Origin: Cryptomeria japonica
Taxonomy: Eukaryota; Streptophyta; Pinopsida; Cupressales; Cupressaceae
Direction: 5' to 3'
DNA length: 64,000 nucleotides
NCBI RefSeq assembly: GCF_030272615.1
Contig: NC_081414.1
Coordinates: 913,267,648 to 913,331,647 of the forward strand
Shown here: positions 29,666-41,659 of the stretch, one piece after another
How positions within the stretch are numbered: position 1 is the stretch's first letter
Layout: each line of letters begins with the position of its first letter
The notes under the pieces: model-generated
Told to the model about the DNA's origin: nothing
Seen by the model: only the letters and a program-made list of their open reading frames with translations
Databases searched by the model: none
Program-made: the position numbers and the translations under genes

Positions 29666-30702
29666 AAAATAGATAAATCAAATAAATAATGGTTTGACTT
29701 CTAAAGTTAAATACAAAAGTAAAAATTCTTAAAATAAAAAGTAAGGTAAATGATGTAGATAGAATAAGATAATTGTTATCTCATTTTTATTTTTTTAATG
29801 TTCATGTATGTATGTAATAAATAAAATAGTTTTCAAATATTCTTGTAATTTTTCATATTGATGTTTGTAGAACTTTTGCATATAGTGTTTTGTATTGTTA
29901 TTCATAAATTTAGTGTGCATTAGTATATTGATATATACATCTTATAATTGAAATGTGTTTTCTTGTCTTCTTACCAACCTTGTTCTTTTAGAGGTGCTTT
30001 ATTGTGTGCTTCTATTTTGTATTGTTGTTCTTCTTTATCTAAAAGAATCTTGATCAATTTTTATATTGTTATGAGTACATTAATATATACAGGTCAAATT
30101 TGTAATGTTTTAACATGTCTTCCTAATATCCTTATTCTTTCAATGGTGTTTTATTGTGTCTTTTTCCTATGTCCAAAATAATTGGTCAATTTGCACATTA
30201 TTATTTAAGTTAATAAAAAATAACACGGAACTCAAATTAAATTATCAACCCTCAAATTTTTTTCATTTATTTTTTTTATTTTTTTAATCGGTAATAGTTT
30301 TTGTACTATATTAATGCAAAAATTTAAGCATACAGAAATGCAATCTCCCATAGTCCATTTACATACTGTAGACAACAAACCCCCATACTACCCACAACCA
30401 TACAGTATGTTATAAAAAACCATAAAACCTATGTAAGTCCAAAAAAAGACCAGTTCAATGCTGCTCCCGCCAAACCCAAATATTACAGAGATAGTTTAGT
30501 TTTAACAGTTAACTATTATTAGAAAAATTGTAAAAGCATCTAAAAATAATGGCCAAATGGCCACTCACTCGCTGTCGCCCTAGCTCTCCTTCTCCCCTCC
30601 CTCCTTGGTGGTCGAAGCTTTACCTCTTGTCGCTTCACATTTCATCTTTGGGATGCAATCCAAACATCCGAGATCGGGGTCACCTTCCAAGCTCGCTAGC
30701 AA

Positions 30703-31266
30703 CTAAACAACCCATCCTTCCTCAAACCTGTCTCTTAGGTCTCTACCGGCTTCCATCTGTGCTACCACATGTAACGCCTTCAGGACTTCATCCACCCTAA
30801 TTAGTTTCACACATAGCTTCATAGCTTCCCATCCAATACAAGCACGCTCATGGCATTGTTCTTTTGTATCATCCTCCAACCAACAGACAAAAGGCAGCAG
30901 CTCCTCCTGGTCATCTCCCTCCTTGATATAAATGCCTAATCGAGGCACAACCCACTCCAGAAGTGAGTCAAGATTGAGCAAGTACTCCCCATCAATCAGT
31001 TTGGTCAATGTGAGTCTAATCTTCTCCACCTCCGGCTCAAACTTGCATGCCCATGCCAGAATCAAGGAGTACACTTCCATATTCATCTGGTATCGATGAT
31101 GGACATACACCACCTCTTCTACAAGCATGAGGTGAGTCGCACTCCATAGCTTCTTCACCTTATAGCGGAAAAGTCCCTGCATCCTCTTCTCCATCACCTT
31201 GCCCACGAATGGCACCAACTTATTTTCTGTGCGCAGGGTGAAATTTGCTTCCATAGTCACCTGCAA
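30703..31266 (-). CDS. 187-codon frame downstream of RNase H in LINE-2, unknown function
   Basis: I do not recognise this protein. It is uninterrupted, acidic and probably helical, with MEKRMQGLFRYKVKKLW near the start, IDGEYLLNLDSLLEWVVPRL in the middle, EGDDQEELLPFVCWLEDDT, and DEVLKALHVVAQMEAG near the end. It lies 0.5 kb after the RNase H stop, inside the unit bounded by the target duplication, so it moved with the LINE. Just upstream the minus strand reads TTTCAATTTGCAG, like a 3' splice site. It may be a captured exon or a true third LINE frame. The start may be the later ATG of MEANFTLRTENK. Confidence 0.5.
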   Translation of the reverse strand: MQVTMEANFTLRTENKLVPFVGKVMEKRMQGLFRYKVKKLWSATHLMLVEEVVYVHHRYQMNMEVYSLILAWACKFEPEVEKIRLTLTKLIDGEYLLNLDSLLEWVVPRLGIYIKEGDDQEELLPFVCWLEDDTKEQCHERACIGWEAMKLCVKLIRVDEVLKALHVVAQMEAGRDLRDRFEEGWVV

Positions 31267-31754
31267 ATTGAAACTACACTAGCTTTTGCAATGACAATGT
31301 CATAAAAGCCACAAAAAATTTCAATCAATTAATAAACACACAAACACTATCTCGCAAACCAAAGGGAAATAAATTCCTCCACCGTCGTTTAGGATGGGTA
31401 ATGAAGACAGAAGTGATGGCATAAATGTCATGAGATTGCATGGAGTATTTGTTGTCATCCTCCACCTACACCAAACGTGCGACCTGTCAAGGATAACTAC
31501 CACATTCAAAGAGCAAGTGGCAACTTGCGTGATGTACTTGCCAAAAAACTTCCCTCGCTGACATATTGGAGGCTGCAAGTTCCTAAAAGACTGCATTTAA
31601 GACCACCTCCACAGTCTTCCATCACCTTTCCACCACTTGGTCGTATAACTGTCCATATCACATCCAATATTAGATAGCAAATTTGCCACTGCATTTGCTC
31701 CTCACCTGACATGGGAGACACAAAATTCCACAAATGTTTTGAGCTTCTCTCGGA

Positions 31755-32110
31755 TCGTAGACACCTAGCGGTTTATTTTCCAGCATGGAGTGTTGCCTTT
31801 AGCAATTATGTTAATAACTACTTGAGAATCTCCTTCCAAATGCAGTCGTTGGACTTTCATATTTAAAGCCAACTCAGTTGCCAGAAGTGTCACCTGGACC
31901 TCCGCTTCATTGTTCGTACCATCTTGCAAACGTTGTGCTCCTTTGAAGAGGTTAGACTTGTTATCATCCCTCGCCACCACCCCAACACCTGAGATTCCCG
32001 GATTTCCTCTTGAAGCACCATCAAAATTGACCTTTATCCACTCTTTACTAGGTGGTTCCCATTTAACATCCCCTATATCAGAAAAAGGATCAACCCTCGA
32101 GGACCCATTA
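31755..32110 (-). pseudogene. LINE-2 RNase H domain
   Basis: The minus strand reads WIKVNFDGASRGNPGISGVG with the first catalytic Asp, then TNNEAEVQVTLLATELAL with the Glu, and LEGDSQVVINI with the next Asp. This is the plant RNase H-like module found at the C-terminus of some L1-clade ORF2 proteins. A stop at 31762-31764 follows WKINR. A later block that includes GANAVANLLSNIG corresponds to the end of the fold in another phase. Only this end of ORF2 was copied. Confidence 0.82.
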
Positions 32111-32422
32111 ACAAGTTAAATTGTTTTCATTTATCGGCAATCACTTAACCGTTATAAAAAATAAACCTTCCAAAACTCAAATGTATCACACTAAAAAATT
32201 AGACTTAAAAATAGTGTTCCTTCACAAACAACCAAATTTACAAAACTCGAGGGCAATAAAACCCTTGACATTCTCTAAAGCTACTCAATAGTAACACATT
32301 CTTATCATTTTGGAGGCACCAACTACAACTTGAACTTAGACCCCGTTATGCATGGTGTAATTCAAGATAATTGTTTTAATTTCTCTATAGTTTATAATTT
32401 CAAACAAATACAAATCGATAAG

Positions 32423-33196
32423 TGTTGGTGTAAATAATTATTCATCCTGGATATTATTACACTATACTTAAGTTTACTTAGGAAATGCATTTCATAGTAG
32501 TTTGGGTATGAGACACTTGGGTGTTTGTGCCACATTGGGATAGTGTGTGTAGGAGAATTTCTACCTATTATGGTGTTGATTTTGTTGTTACACTCCACAT
32601 TCAATGGGTGATCCACCTCATGTGGAATATTATATTGTTTCTCCTACCTACCCACACCTATTTCCTACCTACCCTTGTTTCTTATTGAGCCACATGTCAT
32701 ATTTGTGTGCTCACATATCCATATAGCCTTGCCTATATAAGCAAGATCATATTCATTGTCTGTAATGCTTGATGATCTAGTTGATCAGTATTTTCATCTT
32801 GATAGAATACAATTTATTTCTATCATCTATTTTGTTCTCTCTTATTTGTGCTTTACATTGCCTCTTGATCTTGACAAAATCTCACATGGTATCAGAGCCA
32901 TTAGAGTGTCATTGGTTTGCCAATTAGAGAAATTTGATGTTATTTGGGGTTTGCATTTTGGAGTTTTCTATTGCAGGTTATTATTGAAGCTTGATGGGTA
33001 AAATCTGAGGTTACCATTGGATTCAGGAGGTCCAAGAAAGTCAGTTTTGCCTTTTGTTTCATCCAAATCGGACTTCAGAGGCCAAATCTAGAGGCATTTG
33101 AAGTTTGAAGCCGCAGCGGAAAGTTTTCAGAAATTATAATTTTGCAGGCAATTTTCAAATAGCGATATCTCACTCATCCGAACTCCTTTTTTAGAG
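32423..33196 (+). mobile_element. Truncated copia element: LTR, primer site and start of internal region
   Basis: The LTR runs from TGTTGGTGTAAATAATTATT at 32423 to about 32884, with a TATATAA at 32734-32740. An initiator-Met primer site TGGTATCAGAGCC lies at 32887-32899. About 300 bases of leader follow before the sequence switches abruptly at 33197 to duplicated spacer copy B. No gag or pol was retained. The start and primer site are typical of plant Ty1/copia elements. Confidence 0.8.
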
Positions 33197-34045
33197 AAAA
33201 TAGATAAATCAAATAAATAATGGTTTGACTTCTAAAGTTAAATACAAAAGTAAAAATTCTTAAAATAAAAAGTAAGGTAAATGATGTAGATAGAATAAGA
33301 TAATTGTTATCTCAGTTTTGTTTTTTTAATGTTCGTGTATGTATGTAATAAATAAAATAGTTTTCAAATATTCTTGTAATTTTTCATATTGATGTTAGTA
33401 GAACTTTTGCATATTTTGTTTTGTATTGTTATTCATAAATTTAGTATGCATTAGTATATTTATATTGATATATACATCTTATAATTGAAATGTGTTTTCT
33501 TGTCTTCTTACCAACCTTGATCTTTTAGAGGTGCTTTATTGTGTGCTTCTTTATCTAAAAGAATCTTGATTAATTTTTATATTTTTATGAATACATTAAT
33601 ATATACAAGTCAAATTTGTAATGTTTTAACATGTTTTCCTAATATCCTTGTTCTTTCAGAGGTGTTTTATTGTGTCTTTTTCTTATGTCCAAAATAATTG
33701 GTCAATTTGCACATTATTATTAAAGTTAATAAAAAATAACATGGAACCCAAATTAAATTATCAACCCTGAAATTATTTCATTTATTGGCCATCCAAAACT
33801 CAAATGTATCACACTAAAAAATTAGAAATAAAAATCATGTTCCTTCACAAACAACCAAATTTACAAAACTCGAGGGCAATAAAACCATTGACATTCTCAA
33901 AAGTTACTCAATAGTAACACATTCTTATCATTTTGCGGGCACCAACTACAACTTGAACTCAGAACCTGTTATGCATAGTGTAATTCAAGATAATTATTTT
34001 AATTTCTCTATAGTTTAGAATTTCAAACAAATACAAATCGATAAG
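33197..34045. repeat. Duplicated spacer segment, copy B
   Basis: It matches copy A (29666-32422 minus LINE-2) and ends at the same CGATAAG. It is AT-rich and has no coding content. It lacks LINE-2 and carries an undivided TTTCATTTAT target site, so it shows the pre-insertion state. Confidence 0.8.
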
Positions 34046-34048
34046 TAG

Positions 34049-35324
34049 TGTAGTTGAGATTTTTTTTGGAGGTCAGCTACTCATTAGTGTGCTAACTGTA
34101 TCTTTGTAAATTGTAACCAGTCAAATTTATACCTCATGTTTGTGCTTGTACATTAGTGTGCTCTATCTCCATCCCCTCTCTAGGTCCGTTTTAGCTCCTT
34201 TTCCAACCCCTAATGTCTTGAACACCATTGAGTGGGCCCCATCTTGGAGGACCCTTCCCTATTTTTTGATTGGCGGATCATATTTGTTGGAGGACCAAGG
34301 TGTGGAGAGTCTTGGTCTAGACTAGGGCGCCCCAAAATGCCCTGGTCCCCTTAAACAGACCAAAATATGAAATGGGGTAGGTTCTTTATCTTCTGATGGA
34401 TTTCGATCCCCATGGCTACACTTGAACGTTAGAGGTTGGCCTAATCGGTAATTTACCTAGGGAACCCTATATAAGGACATCTCATCAATTCATTTTAGAT
34501 CTAAGTTTCCATCATTCGTATACCTAAAGTATTCATGCATATGTGAAACATTTATCATCAAGCATTTTTCAGAGATTCAAGGCTGCATTTTATCCTTCAA
34601 ACATTGTGGAGCAAATTTTCATCAATCTTCATGCGAGCATGTGTTTATGATTAGGGTTTTATGTTCATTTGTTTTTCATGCCATTGCATTCAACATTTGT
34701 GATTACATTCAAAGATAATTGCATGATCATCAACAATTGTAGATATGAGGTATATCTCCTTAGCATTTATTTTAGTATTTGCATTATTTCATTCAAGGTT
34801 AATTCCTAAAGTGGGGTTTGGCCTAAGGCAAACCCCTATGGACACAACCCTATTTCATTTATTTTTTGATTAGGAACAAGCTTAGGAGTTGTACTTAGGA
34901 ATTCCAACAAATTTGACAATGATGAATAAATTCAACTTTTGATAGAGGAAAATTTGGAGGACCAAGGCAAATCTGTGCTACCTGGTCCCAAAAAATTGGG
35001 CTGAATTTCTAGGAATAGGTTCTAAATATCTTATTTTGCCCAAATCTCAATTTGTGGCTCCATGGGATATGTGTAGCAGGCTATTTCCAATAACTGACTT
35101 CAGTTATTCATACTTTTACCTTAATTTCACAATTATCATCCAATTTTCAACTAAGAAAGAAGGAGACCCACAAATTGGTAAATCCCGTCAGTATAATTAG
35201 CCCCTTTTCCAATCAAATTGTGGCTAGATCTATTGGATTTACTCCCTTGTTTCAATGTATGGTTAATTTGGTTAGTTAGTTATTTTATTTGCTAAACCCC
35301 TAATTCCAAATTTATACCATGACA
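34049..35324 (+). repeat. Eroded LTR related to the gag-protease element
   Basis: It starts TGTAGTTGAG and ends ACCATGACA, followed by TTTTGGTGACTTTGACTC, the counterpart of the primer region at 13998. Inside, GGGTTTGGCCTAAGGCAAAC mirrors GGGTTTGACCTAAGGGCAAA of the 12776 LTR. GGACCA...TGGTCC inverted repeats also occur. The exact left end is uncertain. Confidence 0.6.
34959..34988 (+). other. 30-nt stem-loop candidate in the related LTR
   Basis: GGACCA pairs with TGGTCC at the two ends of a frame of exactly 30 bases, with GG/CC pairing further in past one bulged A. It sits about 140 bases after the CCTAAGGCAAAC landmark; in the 12776 LTR the equivalent sits about 155 bases after it. Confidence 0.6.
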
Positions 35325-37950
35325 TTTTGGTGACTTTGACTCATTGCATGCTTATTTCTAATTTATGCTGCTAGATTTGATTTGTAGGAATTTAACCAAT
35401 AAATTTTGTACTCGTAGATCATAATTACATAAATTTAGTGGTTAATTTCATAAAAATCCTAATTTATTCTTATAACATTGACTTGTGGGTTGCATAATTT
35501 TTCACTTTTGTTTTTAGATCTGATTTATTTCATAATGGAATTTACTAAATCCGATTTGTTTTCTATTTCACATATGATTACATTTATTTTTAGTTACATT
35601 TATCACAATCATGTGTTGGGTAATGGATTCTTTCATTTTGCATTACTTCTTTTCATTCATAGTACTCTTGCATATTTCATATTTAGGGTTTCAAAAATAT
35701 TTACTACTTGCAAATCATTTCTCAAAGATTGTATCCATGTTATATGTGGTTTCATGATGACATTTTTAAGAACGCGCATACATATATAGATCACACAAAG
35801 GCTTTTGTAGGCAATGATAATCCTAGAGATAACATTGACAAAGCTAACACTTGTACCTCTCCTAGGGCATCTAATGTGAATGAGGAAAGAGTCAATAATT
35901 CTACCAACTATCTCTCCAATGGAGAGAAAGCATTGAAGAGCAACATGACACCATCTTCTTCTCATGTGCACACTCTAGTGAAAGGGGAGAAAGATCAAAA
36001 TATTGGTTTATAAATCTCTTTAGATCCTCCTTATACTCCTAGAGCTTACCTTAATCATCAACATATTTGTAGAGAAGATAATTTTATAAATTTTATTCAT
36101 GATCTATCTCCTCACATGACATTAAGTGCAAAGATGAAGCCTTAGAGGATAAGGATCCTCCCTCCCAACCTATCAAAAATGATATGAATAATGATGATAA
36201 AAAGGAGAAATTCTCTACAAAGGATATCCCTTATTCATCCAATCATCCCTTTGATCCCTCCATGTGTCCTTACACTGTCAATTTTAAATAAATTCATGAT
36301 AATAGTCCTTCTTCTTCATAGTTGAAGCATTCTTATAGGAGTGGCTATAATATAAAGTCAAAACAAGGTTGTAGTGGACAAGGACTTGGAAAACATGAAC
36401 AAGGAATCAAGGTCCCTATATAACCTCCTTCACAATCTATTATAGAAGGTCTAGGACATCCGCAACATTCACCTATGCATGATCTCCTTAAAGTTCAAAA
36501 GATTGAAGTGTATTTTGCAAGACATAAACTCTATTGTCCATCTAAAGGTGCCTCTTCCACAAATAATCCTTTTTTGTTTATATCATCAAACTAATGATCA
36601 TCATGCCAATGATCATCCTGATTTTCAAAAGGGAATACAAGGACTCATTGATAATGGAATGATCTAAACCATAGAAGACAATCCTTCTCCTTATATAAAA
36701 CATTCTCGTACATCTAAAGAGGCAATACCTACCCCTACTGACAATCAAGAGAAATTAGCTACAAGAATCTTTTCGAGATTGAAATATGATAAGAAATTTG
36801 TTTGTCCTCTCATAAAATATGTTTATAAGAATCAAGAAGGTGGCGAGTATAGTCCTTTTCGTTGTTGCTATTCTCATTCTCTTGGAAATTGTAAATATTT
36901 TAAAGCATTTGTTCAAGAACACTATGATCGAGCCTGCATAGCTCTTACATCTGATCTTGCATTTTTTATTGGTGAAGAGGTAGTGCCTTAGCACTCCTTT
37001 CACCTTATCATATTGGTCCTCACCCTATGACACTATTAGTTAACTTCATCGAGGGCTCTTTGTCATGGGTGGTGATGCTTTTTCAATACCAATCATACTT
37101 GGGCAACAACATAATTTTTCCTTGTCTCCTTGCCTAGGGGAAAGGATGACATATTCAATTATCTCTCTCCTTTTTGAAGATGACCTCTTCTTTAGAGTTG
37201 CATTGTGCATATCTTAATGTCTTTTTTTAAATTGAATTGTTCTTCGTGTGAGTACATGTGTGTTCCTTGTTTAGGACCTTTTTCTTTGCTTGAAGTGCTA
37301 CATCTTCTTATTTCTCTTTGGAGGTTGGGTAATCTTTCTCTTTGTCCCTATGCTTGGGGAGGCATTGAGATTTTTTATCCTTTCTAAGGATCCACTTTTT
37401 TCTTTGTTGAGTGGTGTTTTCTTATGATACAATGTTATTCCTTGTGTGAAGTTGTTTGTTTTCGCAAGGATTCTCTCTTATGCAAGAGGTATGTATCCTT
37501 GTCTACAACCTCTTTTTCATTTTGCAACACATGTCTATTGTAAACAAACTCTTCACTTTGAGTCAAAAGTGTCATTCTTCATCAAGAATCCCTTTTACCT
37601 AGCAATAGGGGGGAGGTATGAATTCTTGTTCTTGTTCCTTTCTTTTGGTTAATGATGTTGTTTTTGTGCAAAAATATCCTCTTGGAGGTAGATGTCTTTG
37701 AGAAAAGATCTCTTCTCCTCTAAAGGATTCCCTTTACACTTGTTGTAAGATATCTCTTTTTCAACTATCTTGTCCTTTCTTATAAGAGAAATCCTCTTTA
37801 GCTAAGATTTACAAACATTATTGCCTAAAAGGATATCTCATTGGTGTTGAAGGTGTGTATCCTTGTTTCTAGCTTCCTTAAAACGTCAACATAGGACTAT
37901 TTTGACAACCTAAGGGGGGCGGGGGAGGGTGCAAGGGAGGGCGGGGCACG
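35325..37950 (+). pseudogene. Decayed gag region of the related element
   Basis: Short frames keep traces of gag. Near 36570 the sequence reads CLYHQTNDHHANDHPDFQKG followed by IQGLIDNG, aligning with CQFHRQPGHDTEKC and IQDLIDNN of the intact relative. An upstream Asn/Ser-rich stretch (35780-36012) and a downstream Cys/His-rich stretch (36780-36988) also look gag-like. Many stops and shifts exist. A G-rich run at 37911-37945 may be a former purine tract, but no 3' LTR was recognised. Confidence 0.55.
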
Positions 37951-38971
37951 CATATTGCCCTCTTTGTACTATATTTTGCATGTTAATGATTGTGTGAATC
38001 GAAATGCATGTTATAATCATCGAGGATCTTAGAAAACATACCAACAAATGGTATCAATGTTGAGTGAACCACATGCTCATTATTATGAGATGCAAAGTAC
38101 GTGAAGCTTGTTATATCAATGCTAATATATGATAATGAAAATTTGATCTCCATTATTTTAGCCCTTCTCTGTTATTTTAGTATTTAATATTTAATAATGG
38201 AAGTTCATTCTCTATTGGTAAAGGTCTGCTCTAGTATTTCAGTGTTTGACATTTGATATAGACAATGTGATCTCTTTTGTTTAGCTCCATTCTATTATTT
38301 CAGTGTTTTTTGTTTGTGAATGGAAACCTGAACTTTGTTTAGGAATAAGTAATCGTGAACAATTAGTTTTATATGGCTGAATTGGGCTTTAGCATGTTTA
38401 ACTCAACACCCTAATCTATGTAAGGAATTACACTTTTTTACCATGGTTGGGTTATACCACTATATACCTTTCAATTAGTATTTCATACTTTACCAATGGT
38501 CAATTAGACCAATAAGTAAGTTGCAAGAACTTAAATCTTTCCTTCTTTATATCGAGCAAGGGTGGTGGACATTGATTGCACTCCTATGTGCTTATTATGA
38601 AACCTTGGCCAAGGTGGCAATGCATTCAACATGTGTCTGTCAGTTCACAAGAGTGGGATACATTGCTAGCTAGAGTGTCATGCAAGTTAGGGGGTACCTA
38701 TAGTGTATGACCAGTTAGACAGTGTAGATTCTAAACATCAGGTTCAAAGGCTCAATGGAAATTATTTTATCCTCTATATGCTTCCTTCATGAAGGGTCAA
38801 ACCCTCCCAATAGGAAGTCTCACGGGGGACTTATGTTTGTGGTTGGGTAGAAGAGCCCTTGATGATGCTCTCCCTCTCCCAATTGTAACGGGTTAAGCAT
38901 CTATTCTTCAAAAGTTTGTTATTTTGTAAACTCTTAAAATCTTCTCTTTCTTTTCTTAAGGATATTAAGTT
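37951..38971. other. Spacer with weak 75-bp periodicity
   Basis: No gene is present. Between about 38140 and 38320 three loosely similar units share words such as TATTTCAGTGTTT and TTTAGC(T/C)CC. The part just left of 38972 is the flank of the old copia element that continues at 45130. Confidence 0.35.
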
Positions 38972-38976
38972 GTTAA
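38972..38976. repeat. Copia-1 target-site duplication (left)
   Basis: GTTAA, repeated at 45130-45134 directly after the right LTR. Confidence 0.9.
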
Positions 38977-39401
38977 TGTTAAAATCTGAGAAACAAATTA
39001 CAACCCAAAATCAAAGTGAAAGAGATAGATCAAATAAACTGTAAATGCAAAATAAAATGAACGACATAACAGTGATACCGAGAGAAAACTGATGTGAAGT
39101 GCTCCACAAAAAAATAGCATCAAATTACTATCTCCAACTATATAAAAATACAAGCAAGGTAGCATGTTTATATAGACGCAAGTGATGGGTGGAGATGACA
39201 ATACCAACCAATGAGGAGATATCACCATGATAGTCTAAACATAGTAAATGCACCTCCTCATAGCATGGTGACACCTCAATACTCACTTGTCTTAAGTAAA
39301 CATGTTTTATTAACCTAAGCAAGCTTAATTTAAGTGTAGGAAAAACCTAGGAAAAGGGAAAATAATAAACCCAACTAGGAAAATAAAAACCTACACTAAC
39401 A
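38977..39401 (-). repeat. Copia-1 3' LTR (425 bp)
   Basis: It is nearly the same as 44705-45129. Differences are mostly single transitions, such as CCAAAATC/CCAGAATC. On the minus strand it is preceded by TTAAGGGGGGT, the purine tract at 39402-39412. Confidence 0.93.
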
Positions 39402-39639
39402 CCCCCCTTAAGCGTAGCTTAGGTGGGTGAAAATATGGGTCTCGGTAAATGAAGCCTGATGAGGTACCCATGTACATAATATTCCACCCCAACAGAGAAG
39501 AAGCCCCCCCAGAATAGAGAGAGAAAGAAGGAACTAAGAAGTCCCCCCAAAAGAGGACACATGTCGCACCCCAAGCAAAGCTCTCAAATGAAGGAACTTG
39601 CTCTTAGTGAAGGGTTTGGTGAAGATGTCTACATTCTGA

Positions 39640-41583
39640 TCTGATGTCTAACAATACTAAAAATCAAGAACCTGCTCATGAATCGCTCTCAAATGTAGTA
39701 CATGTGAATCTCAATGTGCTTGGTCCACTGATAATGGACCGGATTACAAGAAATATAAATAGCACCTTAGTTGTCACAAAAGATGATTCTAGGATTTCGA
39801 AAGGAAATGCCAAACTTGGTGAGAATGTTCTGAAGCCAAATGGCCTTAGTAGCGGTATTAACTGCTCCTTGATACTCAAATTTAGTAGATGAAAGAGCAA
39901 TAGCAGATTGCTTCTTGCTCGGCCAAGAAACTGGACCAGAACCAAGAGAGAAGCAATACCCTGAAGTAGACTTGTGATCCTAAGAATCGCCTGCCCAATC
40001 TGAATATGTATATCCCAACAAGTCAATATCCATGCCCATTACGTAATGAATCACATAACTGTGAGTACCTTGAATATAGTAAAGAATCCTCTTAGTTGCC
40101 TTCGAATGCATCTCACGTGTCTCCTGCATGAACCTGGAGACCAGGCCCACAACATAGGAAATATCAGGCCTCGTGTGAGTCAAATATTTGAGGCTTCCAA
40201 CCAACTGGTAATACAAGGTAGCATCCACCAAGGGTGAAGAACAAGAAGCCTCAAGTTTGACCCCTGGTAGAAATTGAGTTGGTGCAAGCTTACAGTTAGC
40301 CATGTGAAATTTGGAGACCATATCAAGAGCGTACTTATACTATCCAATGAAGATACCAGAAGGTGACTGAGTGATCTCAACCCCTAAGAAGTAGTGGAGT
40401 AAGCTTAAGTCAAACATAGAGAAATGGTCATGAAGAGTAGTGTTGATTGCCTTGATGCAGGATGAGTGACTCCCTGTGATCAACAAATCATCAATATAGA
40501 GAACAAGGAAAGTGACAGTATCATCCTGCTATAAAATGTAGACGTTCAGATCAGAATGACACCAAGTGAACCAAACTGACAGAAGGAATGAGTCCATCTT
40601 GGCATACTAGGCTCGAGGGGCCTATTAAAGTCCATAAAGAGATTTTCGAAGGTGGAAAACTAGTGAAGGATCCTCAACAAACCCTTGTGGTTGCTCCATA
40701 TATATCTCCTCCTTAAGGTCACCATGAAGAAAAGCACTCTTCACATTCATCTGATGAACCTCCCAGTATGGGTTGCAACAATAGCAAGAACAAGTCAAAT
40801 GGAATTCATCTTGGCAACTGGCGCAAAAGTCTCAAAGTAGTCAATCCCAGGAACCTGGGAGAATCCTTTGGTGACCAGGCGAGCCTTATGCTTATCAATC
40901 GACCCATCTACAACAATTTTTGTTCAATAGATCCACTTGCACCAAACAAGTTTCATTCCCTTAGGAAGAGGGACTAAATCTCAAGTATGGATCCTCTCCA
41001 AGGAATTGAACTCCTCCTGCATAGCAACATCCCACTCAAGGACACCTGAAGCTTCTTGAAAGGTTTGTGGATCAGAAGCTATAGCAAAGAAGAGACATGG
41101 AGCATGCTCAAATTGTGACCTTGTTCTTCTCTCATCTGAAGGATCACCAACCTAATCACCTGCAAACTCCGATGTTTGATGAGCCCAAAGAGGGCCAATA
41201 GCTGGAGAATGAGGAGAATCTAGAGGAGAATCATTACCCTCTGAATGATGACTAAGAGAGGAAGAAGATGAATCCTCACCATTATCATCTGAAGTGGGGG
41301 AAGAAGACGCCTTATGAGGATTAAAATCTTCAGAAGAACTATCATCATGAAGTCGCAATGTCTCCATATGAATGAATGATGGAGAAGTGGCAGAAGAAGA
41401 ACTGGAAGTATGCTCCTCAAAATGAACACTCCTCTCAATGAAAAGCTCATGTGTGATAGGATGGAGAAGCTTGTAGCCTTTAACACCATCTGGATACCCA
41501 ACAAATATGTAAGGCTTGCTCTGTAGATCCATAGCCTTGCATTTCTTTGCTGGAATATGGGCCCATGCAGGAGACCCATACAC
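39640..41583 (-). pseudogene. Copia-1 integrase end, reverse transcriptase and RNase H
   Basis: The first part (41583-41152) is the C-terminal integrase region with YGSPAWAHIPAKKC and FVGYPDGVKGYKLLHP, then a Ser/Asp-rich linker. The reverse transcriptase starts with [20 protein letters not shown], shifts frame near 40770, and continues with [19 protein letters not shown] and LVLYIDDLLITG, whose YIDD codons lie at 40487-40498. RNase H follows with LVGSLKYLTHTRPDISYVVG and YSDWAGD, then runs on past stops. The catalytic Asp pair is intact although the frame is broken. Confidence 0.88.
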
Positions 41584-41659
41584 TCAAAAGTGTTTGACTA
41601 TGAGTTTTTTCACCAGTCCAAGATTGAAATGGAGTTACCTCCTTCACAGCTCGATGAGG

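Larger units (their letters stand above)
30271..32123 (-). mobile_element. LINE-2: 5'-truncated LINE with RNase H and a downstream frame
   Basis: The insert is flanked by TTTTCATTTAT at 30260-30270 and 32124-32134, and is absent from the paralogous copy B, so its ends are well defined. On the minus strand it begins inside or just before an RNase H domain. It then carries a 187-codon frame and a 3' region ending CCGATTAAAAAAATAAAAAAAA. The A-rich end and 11-bp target duplication are those of a retrotransposed LINE. Confidence 0.87.
29666..32422. repeat. Duplicated spacer segment, copy A (interrupted by LINE-2)
   Basis: Starting at AAAATAGATAAATCAAATAA it matches 33197-34045 at roughly 95% by eye. 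The match is broken only by the LINE-2 insert at 30271-32123 and small indels, such as about 21 extra bases near 30016. It ends at CGATAAG, directly against a copia LTR. It is AT-rich and non-coding. Confidence 0.8.

Noticed and set aside
37911-37945. G-rich run as a possible quadruplex or a purine tract followed by an LTR
   Set aside because: No LTR-like sequence follows and composition alone does not show a structure. Mentioned only as a possible old tract.
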